NCBI RefSeq assembly: GCF_000719865.1
Contig: NZ_JOID01000006.1
Location: 1 to 64,000, forward strand
Reading direction: 5' to 3'
Length of the DNA: 64,000 nt
Origin: Streptomyces albus subsp. albus
Lineage (GTDB): Bacteria > Actinomycetota > Actinomycetes > Streptomycetales > Streptomycetaceae
Shown here in pieces: positions 40,617 through 48,748 of this stretch. The first letter of the stretch is position 1; every line of letters begins with the position of its first letter. Under the pieces are notes generated by a model that was given only the letters and a program-made list of their open reading frames with translations, was not told the origin of the DNA and ran no database searches. A program made the position numbers and the translations under genes.

Positions 40617-41450
40617 TCACCGCACACGCCGCGAACGCTGCACCGCGGTGTCTTCCTGCCGTGTTCCGGCCGTACCCCGCCCGGGATCGACGCGTTCGAG
40701 CTTGGTCCAGCCGGTCCAGCCTCGCTTCCGCAACAGTTCGATCAGCCGACGGGCCGGCGGCACCGCGGCGAACGCCAGTGCGTCCATGAGCTCGGCGAGC
40801 GGTGGCTCGATGCGGGTGTCGTCGATGTATTCCTCGCCCTCTTCGTCAGCCATCTGTGTGATGTAGGCGGACAGTTCGTCGGCCAGCTCGACCAGCCGGG
40901 GGTCGTCGTCGGCGTGGTCGAGAGCCTGTCCAAGGGTGAGATGGAAACCGATGAACCGGGGGTCGGCGATCTGCTTGTGCTTGCGTGCCGTCCACTCCGG
41001 GACCCGCTCGGGCGACTGCGCGGCCAGCGGGATCCAGCCGTCGCGTTCGACTCGGACGATCCGTTCGTCGACCCCGAGCGCCCGCAGACGGTCGAGATAC
41101 CCGACCACCTCCCGGGGCAGCACCAGGCTGTCCCCGGCGGTGAGGCGGGCGATCCGCTCCCGGTGCCGTTGCCGTTGCCGGATCTCCGCCCGCAGCCGCT
41201 TGTCGATGTCCGCGACTGCCGCGGCGAACTCCTCCTCGCCGGCCTGCAGCAGCGCCCGGACACGCGCCAGCGGGACGCCGGCCTCGGCGAGGGTCCGGAT
41301 CCTGATCAGCTCGACCACGGCGCCGGCGTCGTATCTCCGATAGCCGGAGTGGTCCCGCTCCGGCTCCGGCAGCAGCCCTTTGGCGTGGTAGTGCCTCACC
41401 GCGCGCACGGTGACTCCGGCGTACGATGCCAGCTCGCCGATGGTCAGCAT
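40617..41450 (-). CDS. MerR-family regulator
   Basis: A 277-aa regulator. ATG 41450 has AGGAGACC upstream. N-terminal winged HTH (LTIGELASYAGVTVRAVRHYHAKGLLPEPER, GYRRYDAGAVVELIRIRTL) followed by a coiled-coil dimer helix and a ~150-aa C-terminal domain without a TipAS-like look. It is the second gene of an operon with the alpha/beta hydrolase (22-bp gap) and probably activates their common promoter. Confidence 0.9.
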   Translation of the reverse strand: MLTIGELASYAGVTVRAVRHYHAKGLLPEPERDHSGYRRYDAGAVVELIRIRTLAEAGVPLARVRALLQAGEEEFAAAVADIDKRLRAEIRQRQRHRERIARLTAGDSLVLPREVVGYLDRLRALGVDERIVRVERDGWIPLAAQSPERVPEWTARKHKQIADPRFIGFHLTLGQALDHADDDPRLVELADELSAYITQMADEEGEEYIDDTRIEPPLAELMDALAFAAVPPARRLIELLRKRGWTGWTKLERVDPGRGTAGTRQEDTAVQRSRRVR

Positions 41451-41472
41451 CGGACCGGTCTCCTGGAGGCGC

Positions 41473-42273
41473 TCAAGAAGCCGGCCTGCCGGCCGGGGGA
41501 TGTGCGCGCCGGATGATCTCCGCGATGTCCGGGGCATGGGTGAAGACCAACTGGTGGCCGGTGTCGAGCCAGTGCGTGGAGACGTGCGGCCGCTCGCTGA
41601 GGAGTCGCTCGATGCCGGCACGCCAGAGCCGGTTGTGCCGTGGAGCACGTCCTTCGGTGCTGCCGCCGGCGATCGAGGCCGACATGATCATGCTGATGGG
41701 GCGGTCGATCCTCCGGTACCGGTCGAGGATTGCGGACCGAACCGTATCGATCTCGATGTTCAGGTCGAAGATGTCTTGTGCGGTGAGCACCACTTGGCGC
41801 GCCGTGCCCCGGGCCCGTTCGACCTCTTGCCGCGCTGCCAGGTCCTCCGCCATCGCGCGGAATTCCGCCCGGTCGGCGTGGGCGATGAACGGTTCGGGCA
41901 AGGGGTTCGCCCCGTCGATGAGAACAAGCCCGGCTAGGGTGACGGGGCGCTCGGAGGCATAGTGCACGGCCAAGTCCGCGCCCAGCGAGTAGCCGACAAG
42001 CACGGGCGCCGAGGGCAGGTCGAGTTCCGCCAGCACGGCGACGAGATCGCTCAGAAACCCGTCGAAGGAGTACCGGCCGGCGGCGGCTGAGGCGAGGCCA
42101 TGGCCCCTGAGATCGAAGGTCACCACATCGTGGTCGCGCCGAAGGAGCGTGGTCAGTTCGTGCAGGTCGGCCTGTGTCGAGTTCAGTCCCGGACAGAGGA
42201 CCAGCGGCCGTCCTCGGCCGCCGCGGGATACCGGGATCGTGACGCCGTCGTGGTGGACCGTGAAGTGCCGCAT
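41473..42273 (-). CDS. Alpha/beta-hydrolase
   Basis: A 266-aa hydrolase, ATG 42273. The fold is clear: PLVLCPGLNSTQADLHEL (oxyanion region), VVTFDLRGHGLAS, nucleophile elbow VGYSLGAD (Ser), LVLIDGANP, and catalytic His in LDTGHQLVF. A haloperoxidase/esterase-like activity on a small ester is likely; the substrate is unknown. Cotranscribed with MerR. Confidence 0.88.
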   Translation of the reverse strand: MRHFTVHHDGVTIPVSRGGRGRPLVLCPGLNSTQADLHELTTLLRRDHDVVTFDLRGHGLASAAAGRYSFDGFLSDLVAVLAELDLPSAPVLVGYSLGADLAVHYASERPVTLAGLVLIDGANPLPEPFIAHADRAEFRAMAEDLAARQEVERARGTARQVVLTAQDIFDLNIEIDTVRSAILDRYRRIDRPISMIMSASIAGGSTEGRAPRHNRLWRAGIERLLSERPHVSTHWLDTGHQLVFTHAPDIAEIIRRAHPPAGRPAS

Positions 42274-42444
42274 CGTCCTGTCGCCTCCCTCGGTTCGCCG
42301 CCCTCCGCCGTCGGCATGCCGGTGATCGCCCGGTGGCGGGGTTTCCGGCCGGCTCCGGCGATTGCCTCGCGGTGGCCGTCCGACGTGCGCCGTCCGGCAA
42401 CCCGGATCACATGCGTTCTCGAGCTCATGGGTCATGCCCACCAT

Positions 42445-42474
42445 GCTGAGGGGTTGCCCCTGCGTGAGGGTCAA
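42445..42474 (-). promoter_or_regulatory. Candidate MerR-type promoter of the hydrolase/MerR operon
   Basis: On the minus strand TTGACC (42474-42469) is followed by CTCACGCAGGGGCAACCCCT, containing GGGG-CAA-CCCC, and then CAGCAT about 20 bp downstream. MerR regulators act on promoters with an over-long 19-20 bp spacer holding an inverted repeat. The start codon is ~170 bp further, so the leader would be long. The rest of 42274-42719 holds no visible gene. Confidence 0.45.
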
Positions 42475-42719
42475 CTGTCGCGATGACATGACCTCGGCCC
42501 GCCCGCGGCTGCCGGCCCCTGCCCCACACCGGCCGCAGCCGACTGCCGTCCGTGCGCGCCGAGCACCCGATCGAACGGGTTGCTTAGACGTACGGCCGTT
42601 CGCGCGTACTCCGAGACCGCGGTCCAGCGTGCTCAGGACAGCCATCCGGTGACTGATTCCCGCATGCGGACAGGGAGCGCGGCGGTGCTGTGGAGCGCCG
42701 TCACCGTCGCCGGCGGCGC

Positions 42720-43724
42720 CTACCGGTCGCCGCCCTCCGCCTGGGCCGGTACGGACCCGGGCACCCGCTCCGGCGTGTGCTTGAAGACCTGCCGCGCGTG
42801 CCAGGCGACGTGACGCGACCCGGGAGCGGGGCAGCCGGGCCGGGGAGCGGCGAGCCGCCGGCCGTGGAGGTCTTCGACGGCGGCCCGGCCGGCGTCGCCG
42901 CGGCAGGTGTAGAGACCGGAGACCCGGATGCGCAGATCCTCCGTCAGGCCGAGGACGCCGTAGTCGAACAGCGTGTGGTGCTGGGCGCAGAGGGCCAGCG
43001 CGTTGTCGGCCGTGTCGGGGCCCTCCTGGCTGTGCCAGCGGATGTGCGCCGCTGCGAGGCCGACCGGGTTGCGGCCCAGCGCGCCGTCGTAGCCGCACAT
43101 CGCGCAGGCGTAGGCGTAGGCCCGCAGCACTTCCTCGGCGAAACCGGCCCGCCGGGCCGGGGGAGCGGAGGCTCCGGTGCGCTGCTCGCGCGCGGGGGCG
43201 AGTGAGGGGGCGGGGAGGCAGGGCTCCGCCCGGTCCTTCGCGGTGGACGGGTCCAGGCCCGTATCGGCGCGGATGGCGGTCTCCAGGGACGGCGTGAAGT
43301 GCTGGTCCAGCAGGATCCGCGCGGCGGCCGTGAGCGTGCCGGGGTCCGCGAGGAGCTGTTCGACGTGCGGCAGGAGGCGGCCCGTGGCGCCGTGCTCCCG
43401 GAGCCAGGCGCCGCGTTCGGGGGCGTCCGGGCCGATCGGCCGTCCGTCCCCGTCGCACGGCGACCACAGCCCGCGCTCCAGCTGGACGAAGGGCATCGCC
43501 GCGCGCTGCCGGGCGAGGACGGGGCTCATGACGGCCGGGCCGTAGTCGTTGATCAGCCGGCTGACCGGCTCCTCGGCCTCCTCATAGGCGACCGCGGTGG
43601 AGCCGGTGGCGGTGAACCGCCCGAACAGCCACAGCAGTAACAGGGGTTTGTGCGGGGCGCGGACCGCCCCGATGCGGGCCCGGCGCAGGGCGGCCAAGGC
43701 GTTCAGGAGTTCGTCCCGGGTCAC
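42720..43724 (-). CDS. Phosphorothioate-DNA-binding HNH restriction endonuclease (type IV)
   Basis: A 334-aa protein with two parts. The N-terminal ~150 residues resemble the sulfur-binding domain (SBD) of ScoMcrA-type enzymes: VRAPHKPLLLLWLFGRF, LINDYGP, PFVQLERGLWSP, AARILLDQHFTPSL. The C-terminal part is an HNH nuclease: CAMCGYD, LAAAHIRWHSQEGPDTADNA and LCAQHHTLFDYG. Such proteins cut DNA carrying phosphorothioate (Dnd) modification, giving defence against modified foreign DNA. No dnd genes lie in the window, as expected for a host that uses this enzyme. A plain HNH nuclease is the alternative. Confidence 0.85.
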   Translation of the reverse strand: MTRDELLNALAALRRARIGAVRAPHKPLLLLWLFGRFTATGSTAVAYEEAEEPVSRLINDYGPAVMSPVLARQRAAMPFVQLERGLWSPCDGDGRPIGPDAPERGAWLREHGATGRLLPHVEQLLADPGTLTAAARILLDQHFTPSLETAIRADTGLDPSTAKDRAEPCLPAPSLAPAREQRTGASAPPARRAGFAEEVLRAYAYACAMCGYDGALGRNPVGLAAAHIRWHSQEGPDTADNALALCAQHHTLFDYGVLGLTEDLRIRVSGLYTCRGDAGRAAVEDLHGRRLAAPRPGCPAPGSRHVAWHARQVFKHTPERVPGSVPAQAEGGDR

Positions 43725-43882
43725 CGGACCACCTTTTCACGCCGCCCGCGGGAGTGGGGTACTCCGCGTCGCAACGCGCCGGAAACGGCGGGTGGGGCGG
43801 AGAGCCCGGGGCCGGCACCAACGCGCCCGTACGGCCGGTGATTTCACCGATGACGCGCACCGGGGCCCGGGCGCAGGATGGC

Positions 43883-43914
43883 GGACGAGCGGACGAGCGG
43901 ACGAGCGGACGGCG
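43883..43914. repeat. Tandem 9-bp repeat (GCGGACGAG)
   Basis: Three to four copies of GCGGACGAG lie in the 307-bp gap upstream of the restriction gene (43725-44031). No gene is seen in this gap. Confidence 0.65.
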
Positions 43915-43933
43915 GGCCGCTCCCCCCGGAACA

Positions 43934-43978
43934 CCCGGCCGGGGCGTGCCGGAGCCGCGCCGCCACGCCCCGGCCGGG
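43934..43978. terminator. Terminator after the PPOX-fold gene
   Basis: CCCGGCCGGGGCGTG and CACGCCCCGGCCGGG are 15-bp perfect arms with a 15-nt loop, extended by GGAAC/GTTCC outside. It lies ~55 bp downstream of the minus-strand PPOX gene. Confidence 0.75.
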
Positions 43979-44031
43979 TTCCCACCTCTCCGGCCGCCGT
44001 GCGGGAGCCGGCCCGTTCGACCGGCCGTGGC

Positions 44032-44460
44032 TCAGATCCGGCCCAGGTCCGAACCGATCCAGCGCTGGGGGCGCATGGTGATGACGACCTGCTCGCCGTG
44101 CTCCCGCCAGGCGAAGTCGACGTAGGCATCCACCTTCTCCGGCGGGAGGTAGCGGGACGAGATCTCCCGCAGCAGTTCCTTGGTCGAGGGGGAGGTGGAG
44201 ACGACCGGGCCCTCCACGGACACATAACGGGTCGTCGGTTCGAGGCGGTCCACCATCAGGGAGAAGCGGCCGGCCCTGGTGATGAGCCGTTCCTTGCGGG
44301 AGCCGAGCCCGGTATTGATCCAGATGTCGCCGCCCGGCTGGTACTGGTACCAGATCGGCAGGGTCAGCGGTGCCCTCCCCTCCTCGCCCGAGTCCACCGA
44401 CAGGGCTGCGACATGGGGCTCGGCCAGGAATTGTTCACGCTCGGCACGGTTCAGGGGCAT
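44032..44460 (-). CDS. PPOX-fold (split-barrel) flavin/F420-dependent oxidoreductase
   Basis: A 142-aa protein, ATG 44460 with AAGGAG upstream. Features of the pyridoxamine-5'-phosphate-oxidase-like split barrel: FLAEPHVAALSVD, LPIWYQYQPGGDIWINTG, RFSLMVDR, YVSVEGPVV. It probably binds FMN or F420 as a dimer. Substrate unknown. Confidence 0.88.
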   Translation of the reverse strand: MPLNRAEREQFLAEPHVAALSVDSGEEGRAPLTLPIWYQYQPGGDIWINTGLGSRKERLITRAGRFSLMVDRLEPTTRYVSVEGPVVSTSPSTKELLREISSRYLPPEKVDAYVDFAWREHGEQVVITMRPQRWIGSDLGRI

Positions 44461-44650
44461 GAGGCGTCTCCTTCGCGGACAGGTCGGCGGGACCGGCGCG
44501 GAGCGCGCCGGCCCGGACTCACGCTAGCGATGTGAGCCCCGCCCCTGTCCCGGATATTCCGTGCGCCCACGCTGAACAGCCTTTCGGCGCACACTTCTTG
44601 AGCGGCGGGGCGGTCGCCCCGGCCGACGAAGCAAGCCCCGGCCGGCGAAG

Positions 44651-44693
44651 CCGCCGCGGGGCCCGGCCCGTCCTGGCGCGGGCCCCGCGGCGG
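44651..44693. terminator. Distal terminator hairpin after polysaccharide deacetylase
   Basis: CCGCCGCGGGGCCCG and CGGGCCCCGCGGCGG are 15-bp perfect arms with a 13-nt loop, the second of two stacked hairpins downstream of the deacetylase. Confidence 0.75.
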
Positions 44694-44742
44694 CGGGGTG
44701 TGCGGGTGTACGGGGTGCGCGGTGTGCGGGTCGTGCGAAGTG

Positions 44743-44778
44743 CGCGGGGTGCGCGACCCCGGGGCCGCGCACCCCGCG
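44743..44778. terminator. Proximal terminator hairpin after polysaccharide deacetylase
   Basis: CGCGGGGTGCGCG and CGCGCACCCCGCG are 13-bp perfect arms with a 10-nt loop, starting six bases past the deacetylase stop. Confidence 0.8.
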
Positions 44779-44783
44779 GCCGG

Positions 44784-45524
44784 CTACTGCCGGGCGGGCA
44801 GGTCGAAGCTCCAGCCCTGTCCCTTGAACTCCGGGATGACCCGGTCGACGGCGGTCACGGTCTGGCTGCGGTCGCCGCCACCGTCGTGCATCAGGACGAC
44901 GGCGCCCTGGGTGATGGCCTGGCGCAGGCGCTGGGTGAGGGCGTCGGCGCCCGGCGGCTGCCAGTCGCCGATGTCGGCGCGCCAGCCCAGGGGCGTCATG
45001 CCCATGGACGCCGCCACATCGGCGGACTGGCCCCAACTGCCGTACGGGGCACGGTAGTACGGGATCTCAGCGCCCGGCACGGCCTGCCGGATCGCGTTGT
45101 TGGTCTGTTCGAGGTTCTGCCGCACCTGGTCGGCCGACCAGGTGCCCATGTCCTGGTGCTGCATGGAGTGGTTGCACAGCACGTGGCCCTCGTTGACGAT
45201 CCGGCGCACCATGTCCGGGTTCTGCCGGACGTGGTCGCCCCAGAGGCAGAAGACGGCCTTCACGCCGTTCTTCTTCAGCACGTCCAGCATCTGCCCGGTG
45301 TTGGCGCCGGGGCCGTCGTCGAAGGTGAAGGCGACGGAGTTCCCGGCGCGTCCGGTGGAGGTGACGACCGTGGCCTGGGCACGGTCGGCGCCGGTGGACC
45401 CGGCGGTGGCGGCGGGTGCGGCGGTGAGCGCGATGCCGCCCGCGAGCAGTGCGGACAGCAGGGTCCGGCGGAGTCTGCGGAGCCTGTGGGGAGGTGGGGG
45501 AGTGGTGGTGTCGGTCGGGGTCAC
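44784..45524 (-). CDS. Secreted polysaccharide deacetylase (NodB/CE4)
   Basis: A 246-aa precursor from GTG 45524. Signal peptide: basic start, LLSALLAGGIALTAAPAATA. All five CE4 motifs are visible: VAFTFDDGPG (catalytic base Asp and metal Asp), HSMQH (metal His pair), RAPYGSWG, DIGDWQPPG and VVLMHDGGGDRSQTV. It removes N-acetyl groups from chitin oligomers or peptidoglycan. No carbohydrate-binding module. Preceded by a well-formed promoter and two palindromes. Confidence 0.93.
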   Translation of the reverse strand: MTPTDTTTPPPPHRLRRLRRTLLSALLAGGIALTAAPAATAGSTGADRAQATVVTSTGRAGNSVAFTFDDGPGANTGQMLDVLKKNGVKAVFCLWGDHVRQNPDMVRRIVNEGHVLCNHSMQHQDMGTWSADQVRQNLEQTNNAIRQAVPGAEIPYYRAPYGSWGQSADVAASMGMTPLGWRADIGDWQPPGADALTQRLRQAITQGAVVLMHDGGGDRSQTVTAVDRVIPEFKGQGWSFDLPARQ

Positions 45525-45623
45525 GGCTCATCCCTTCTTCGCGGTGGTGCCAGGTGGGGGTGGGGTGGAGGTGGGGGGTGCGTACGGCGCGAGCGCCGAA
45601 CGGCCCTCCGACACACAGCGTTA

Positions 45624-45652
45624 CCGAAATATTTCGGAGGAGTTACCGGTAA
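45624..45652. promoter_or_regulatory. Two palindromes in the deacetylase leader
   Basis: CCGAAATATTTCGG (45624-45637) is a perfect 14-bp palindrome and TTACCGGTAA (45643-45652) a perfect 10-bp one. Both lie just downstream of the expected transcription start, where a bound repressor would block elongation. They are AT-rich for the genome. Confidence 0.65.
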
Positions 45653-45662
45653 GAGCTGGGTA

Positions 45663-45691
45663 ACCATAGGGCTGAGCTGACGTCAGGTCAA
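45663..45691 (-). promoter_or_regulatory. Sigma-70-type promoter of the polysaccharide deacetylase
   Basis: On the minus strand TTGACC (45691-45686), a 17-bp spacer, and TATGGT (45668-45663). The spacer contains the palindrome CTGACGTCAG (45677-45686). Transcription should start near 45656, giving a ~130-nt leader. Confidence 0.75.
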
Positions 45692-45699
45692 GGGCCTTA

Positions 45700-46093
45700 T
45701 GTGGAGGGCGGGTTGCCGAGCCGAGGGCCAGCGTTGCCGAGAGGGGGCGGCGCGGCGGGCCGGATGCGGAGCGGAGGGGAAGGTCGAAGCGGTCGGCTCC
45801 GCCGCGCCGCGGGTACCTGCTCGGGGCGGGCGGGAGCGCCCGGGGGAAAGGGTTTGCCGCCCGCCCCGGGAGCGAGAATTTCCGGAGTTTTTCCGGTTGC
45901 TGTACCGAGTGCCGCCCTCCCCGGCGCGTGAGCGTGAACACGGTGCGGCGCCGGGCGGTACACACCGGACTCCGCGAGTTCAACCCGGGTCACGCGGTCG
46001 GCCCCCGACGACAACACGCCAACGGGCTCGTCGGCTCTTCCTCGTGCTTCATCGGCCGGGGGCTCGCGTGGCTCCACGGGCGGCGGCGGGCCG
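45700..46093. other. Intergenic region without a convincing gene
   Basis: About 390 bp upstream of the deacetylase promoter and downstream of the reductase gene. Frames here are Arg/Gly-rich and lack start signals. A TTTCCGGAGTTTTTCCGG repeat (about 45879-45896) is the only structure noted. Confidence 0.5.
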
Positions 46094-47074
46094 TCAGAGA
46101 TCCAGAACGAGGCGGGGGCAGGCGGCGCGCGAGACGCAGATGAACATCGTGTCGTCGGCGGCCTGTTCCTCCGGTGTGAGCAGGGAGTCACGGTGGTCCA
46201 CGGCCCCGTCCAGGACGGTGGTCTCGCAGGTGCCGCAGGTGCCTTCCCGGCAGGAGGACAGCACCGGCACACCCGCCGCCTCGACGGCCTGGAGGACACT
46301 CCGGTCCGGCGGCACGGACACCGTGACACCGCTGCGGGCGAGCTCCACCTCGAACGTCTCGCCGGGACCCCGCGGGCCGAGGTCCGCGGGAGCGAACCGC
46401 TCCAGGCGCAGTACGCCCGGCGGCCAGGCGCGTGAGCAGTGCTGCTCCACGGCCTCCAGCAGGCCCTCGGGCCCGCAGCAGTAGACCAGCGTGTCCTGCC
46501 GAGGGGCGGCCGGCGGCCCGTTCAGGTCGAGTACGCCGCACTCGTCCTGGGGACGGAGGGTGACCCGCTCTCCGTACGCCGTCCGGAGTTGTTCACGGAA
46601 CGCCATCGTGGCGCGGGTGCGTCCGCCGTAGACCAGGTGCCAGGCGGCTCCCTGCCGTTCCGCCTGGGCGATCATGGGAAGGATCGGGGTGATGCCGATG
46701 CCGCCCGCGATGAACAGGTACCCGGGGGACGCCTCCAGTGGAAAACGGTTGCGCGGCCCGCGGACCCGCACCCGGGTCCCTTCGCGAAGGCGTTCGTGGA
46801 CGTGTTCCGAGCCGCCGCGGCTTTCCGGCTCCCGCAGGACCGCCACCTGCCACCGGGAGCGGTCGGCCGGATCGGAGCACAGTGAGTACTGCCGTACCAG
46901 GCCGGGCGTGAGACACAGATCGACGTGGGCGCCCGGGGTCCACTCGGGCAGCGGTGATCCGCCGGGGTGCGTGAGTGTCAGGCGTACGACGCCCTCCGCG
47001 AGGGCCTCCTTGCGCGCCACGGTCAGATCGAGCTCGACCTCGGCCGCGACGCCCGGGGTGATCACGGTGGTCAC
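46094..47074 (-). CDS. Phthalate-dioxygenase-reductase-type oxidoreductase (VanB-like)
   Basis: A 326-aa electron-transfer protein. GTG 47074 has GGAGGAAG upstream. Order: FMN/FAD-binding barrel (RQYSLCSDP), NAD-binding domain (GYLFIAGGIGITPILPM, YCCGPEGLL) and C-terminal plant-type [2Fe-2S] ferredoxin (SSCREGTCGTCETTVLDG with the fourth Cys in FICVSRA). It passes electrons from NAD(P)H to the Rieske oxygenase in the same operon. IA-type organisation as in VanB. Confidence 0.93.
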   Translation of the reverse strand: MTTVITPGVAAEVELDLTVARKEALAEGVVRLTLTHPGGSPLPEWTPGAHVDLCLTPGLVRQYSLCSDPADRSRWQVAVLREPESRGGSEHVHERLREGTRVRVRGPRNRFPLEASPGYLFIAGGIGITPILPMIAQAERQGAAWHLVYGGRTRATMAFREQLRTAYGERVTLRPQDECGVLDLNGPPAAPRQDTLVYCCGPEGLLEAVEQHCSRAWPPGVLRLERFAPADLGPRGPGETFEVELARSGVTVSVPPDRSVLQAVEAAGVPVLSSCREGTCGTCETTVLDGAVDHRDSLLTPEEQAADDTMFICVSRAACPRLVLDL

Positions 47075-47087
47075 GGTTCTTCCTCCG

Positions 47088-47324
47088 CTATGCCGGGACG
47101 GGGCGCGGCCGGGGACGGGTGGGGCGGGAGCCGTCGGGCTCGGCGGCGGTGCCGGGGTGGTGGTCCTCGGGATGGCCCAGCAGCCAGTCCCACACCTCCT
47201 CCGGGTCCTCGAACTGACGCTCGGCACCGCAGTGGCAGACGGCCAGCAGCCGGTCCGTGCCCAGCAGCCAGTGAATACGGAAGACCCCGTCGCCCGTCAG
47301 GGCGGCGGGGTGGAGGGCCTTCAC
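47088..47324 (-). CDS. Small 78-aa protein in Rieske oxygenase operon
   Basis: GTG 47324 overlaps the stop of the oxygenase gene (GTGA), and the stop lies 13 bp before the reductase start, so it is embedded in the operon. It reads KALHPAALTGDGVFRIHWLL, then AVCHCGAERQFEDPEEVWDWL and a Pro/Arg tail. The CHC-type pair plus His residues could bind metal. I do not recognise the family. A small accessory or substrate-binding subunit of the oxygenase is possible. Confidence 0.7.
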   Translation of the reverse strand: MKALHPAALTGDGVFRIHWLLGTDRLLAVCHCGAERQFEDPEEVWDWLLGHPEDHHPGTAAEPDGSRPTRPRPRPVPA

Positions 47325-48382
47325 CGGGCCACCGCGGCCGGCTGGTCCGCACCGGCCTCTGCCAGGCGGGCGAGGATCCGCCGGGCGGCGAGGCCGCCGG
47401 TGTCGATGTTGATGCTCAGCTCCTGGTAACCCGCCTTCTCGGTGTCCAGGGACTTCTGCAGCGCGTTGAGGGCCACCACGTCCTGCATGACCACGGTGTG
47501 GTTGCTGGTGTGCAGGAACTCGCTGACCTTCTCGTCGCCGAGGGCGAAGTCGCGGGCGACCGCCCAGAAGTCGTAGGTGGTCCGTTCGGTGGAGGGGGTG
47601 ATGCCGTAGACGACCTCCACGTGGAAGGCGTGCGGGTCGCTGCCGTCCGGGCCGGGACCGGGGGCGCCGACGGGGGCGATGCGGGAGTGGAGCAGGTACA
47701 GGCACGGGGCGTGGTACTCGATGTCCTGCCACCGGGTGATCCGGGTCTCGATGCCGGTGGACTTCGCGTAGAACGGCGGGCACTCCGCGTCGTCCATGTG
47801 CCGGCTCACGTAGACGATCCCGGCCGCGTCGTCGACCTCGGTGGTGATGGGCGTCCGCGCGACCTCCGGGGTGCCGATGTAGCCGCCGTGCAGGTAGGTC
47901 TCGTGGGAGAGGTCCAGGAGGTTGTCGACGAGGAGCCCGTAGTTGCCGTCGATCGGCTCCATCCCGGACACGACGGTGTAGTCGGGGGAGTCCATCCAGG
48001 GGGCGCGCGGGGGCACCAGGTCGCCGGGTTCGTGGTCGCCGATCCACACCCACACGAAGGAGTCCTGTTCGACGACCGGATAGGTCTTCAGGCGTGCCGT
48101 GCGGGGGATGCGCTGTTGTCCGGGTACGAAGACGCAGACGCCGTCGGTGCCGTAGGTGAAACCGTGGTAGCCGCACATCACGTGGTCACCGTCCAGCCGG
48201 CTCGGTGCCTGGGACAGGGGGAACCGGCGGTGCACACACCGGTCGGACATCGCCACGGCCCGGCCGTCCTCGGTGCGGTACAGCAGGACCGGCTCACCCA
48301 GCACGGTCCGCCCGAGGAGTTCGCGCCCGACCTCGCGGCCGTAAGCGGCGATGTACCACTGATTGCGCACAAAAGCGGTCAT
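47321..48382 (-). CDS. Rieske non-heme iron oxygenase, VanA-like
   Basis: A 353-aa oxygenase. ATG 48382 has AAGGGA upstream. Rieske [2Fe-2S] ligands are in DRCVHRRFPLSQ and MCGYHGFTYG (CxH...CxxH). The catalytic iron site is in DNLLDLSHETYLHGG. Together with the downstream reductase this matches vanillate O-demethylase-type monooxygenases; the real substrate may be another O- or N-methylated or phenolic compound. Operon: oxygenase, small protein, reductase. Confidence 0.92.
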   Translation of the reverse strand: MTAFVRNQWYIAAYGREVGRELLGRTVLGEPVLLYRTEDGRAVAMSDRCVHRRFPLSQAPSRLDGDHVMCGYHGFTYGTDGVCVFVPGQQRIPRTARLKTYPVVEQDSFVWVWIGDHEPGDLVPPRAPWMDSPDYTVVSGMEPIDGNYGLLVDNLLDLSHETYLHGGYIGTPEVARTPITTEVDDAAGIVYVSRHMDDAECPPFYAKSTGIETRITRWQDIEYHAPCLYLLHSRIAPVGAPGPGPDGSDPHAFHVEVVYGITPSTERTTYDFWAVARDFALGDEKVSEFLHTSNHTVVMQDVVALNALQKSLDTEKAGYQELSINIDTGGLAARRILARLAEAGADQPAAVAR

Positions 48383-48618
48383 GGTTGTTCCCTTCGGGGA
48401 GGGGGTCCGGTCCGGTGTCGCTTTCGGCGGGCCCGGTCCGGGCCGCAACGGCAGGCGAGTTGCGAGGGGGCGGGACGCGGCAGTTCCTGTGGCCGAGCGC
48501 GGTGCGGTCTTCGAGGCCCGCGGCGTGCACCGGCCGGCGTGGCCCGGCGACGAGTGCCGGCCCCGACGCCGCATCATCGCTTCATGGTGCCCCGGGGCAG
48601 CCTCGTCGCCCAGGGGCC

Positions 48619-48636
48619 TTTCCGGATGCCGGGAAA
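48619..48636. promoter_or_regulatory. Candidate operator between IclR gene and oxygenase operon
   Basis: TTTCC (48619-48623) and GGAAA (48632-48636) flank an 8-nt spacer in the 366-bp gap 48383-48748. IclR proteins bind short pseudo-palindromes of this sort. Weak evidence. No gene is seen in the gap. Confidence 0.35.
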
Positions 48637-48748
48637 CATTGTCGGAATACTCGCCGGGTGCGTGCCCGCGTGCGTGCGGTCCTTGGAGGGCGGCAGAGGG
48701 TGTTCCGCGGCCCGCGGTCATGGGCGTCAGGCCGGGTGGGCGGTAACG

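Noticed and set aside
45699..46484. 261-aa plus-strand frame upstream of the deacetylase
   Set aside because: Its second half is antisense to the reductase gene and the first half is low-complexity.
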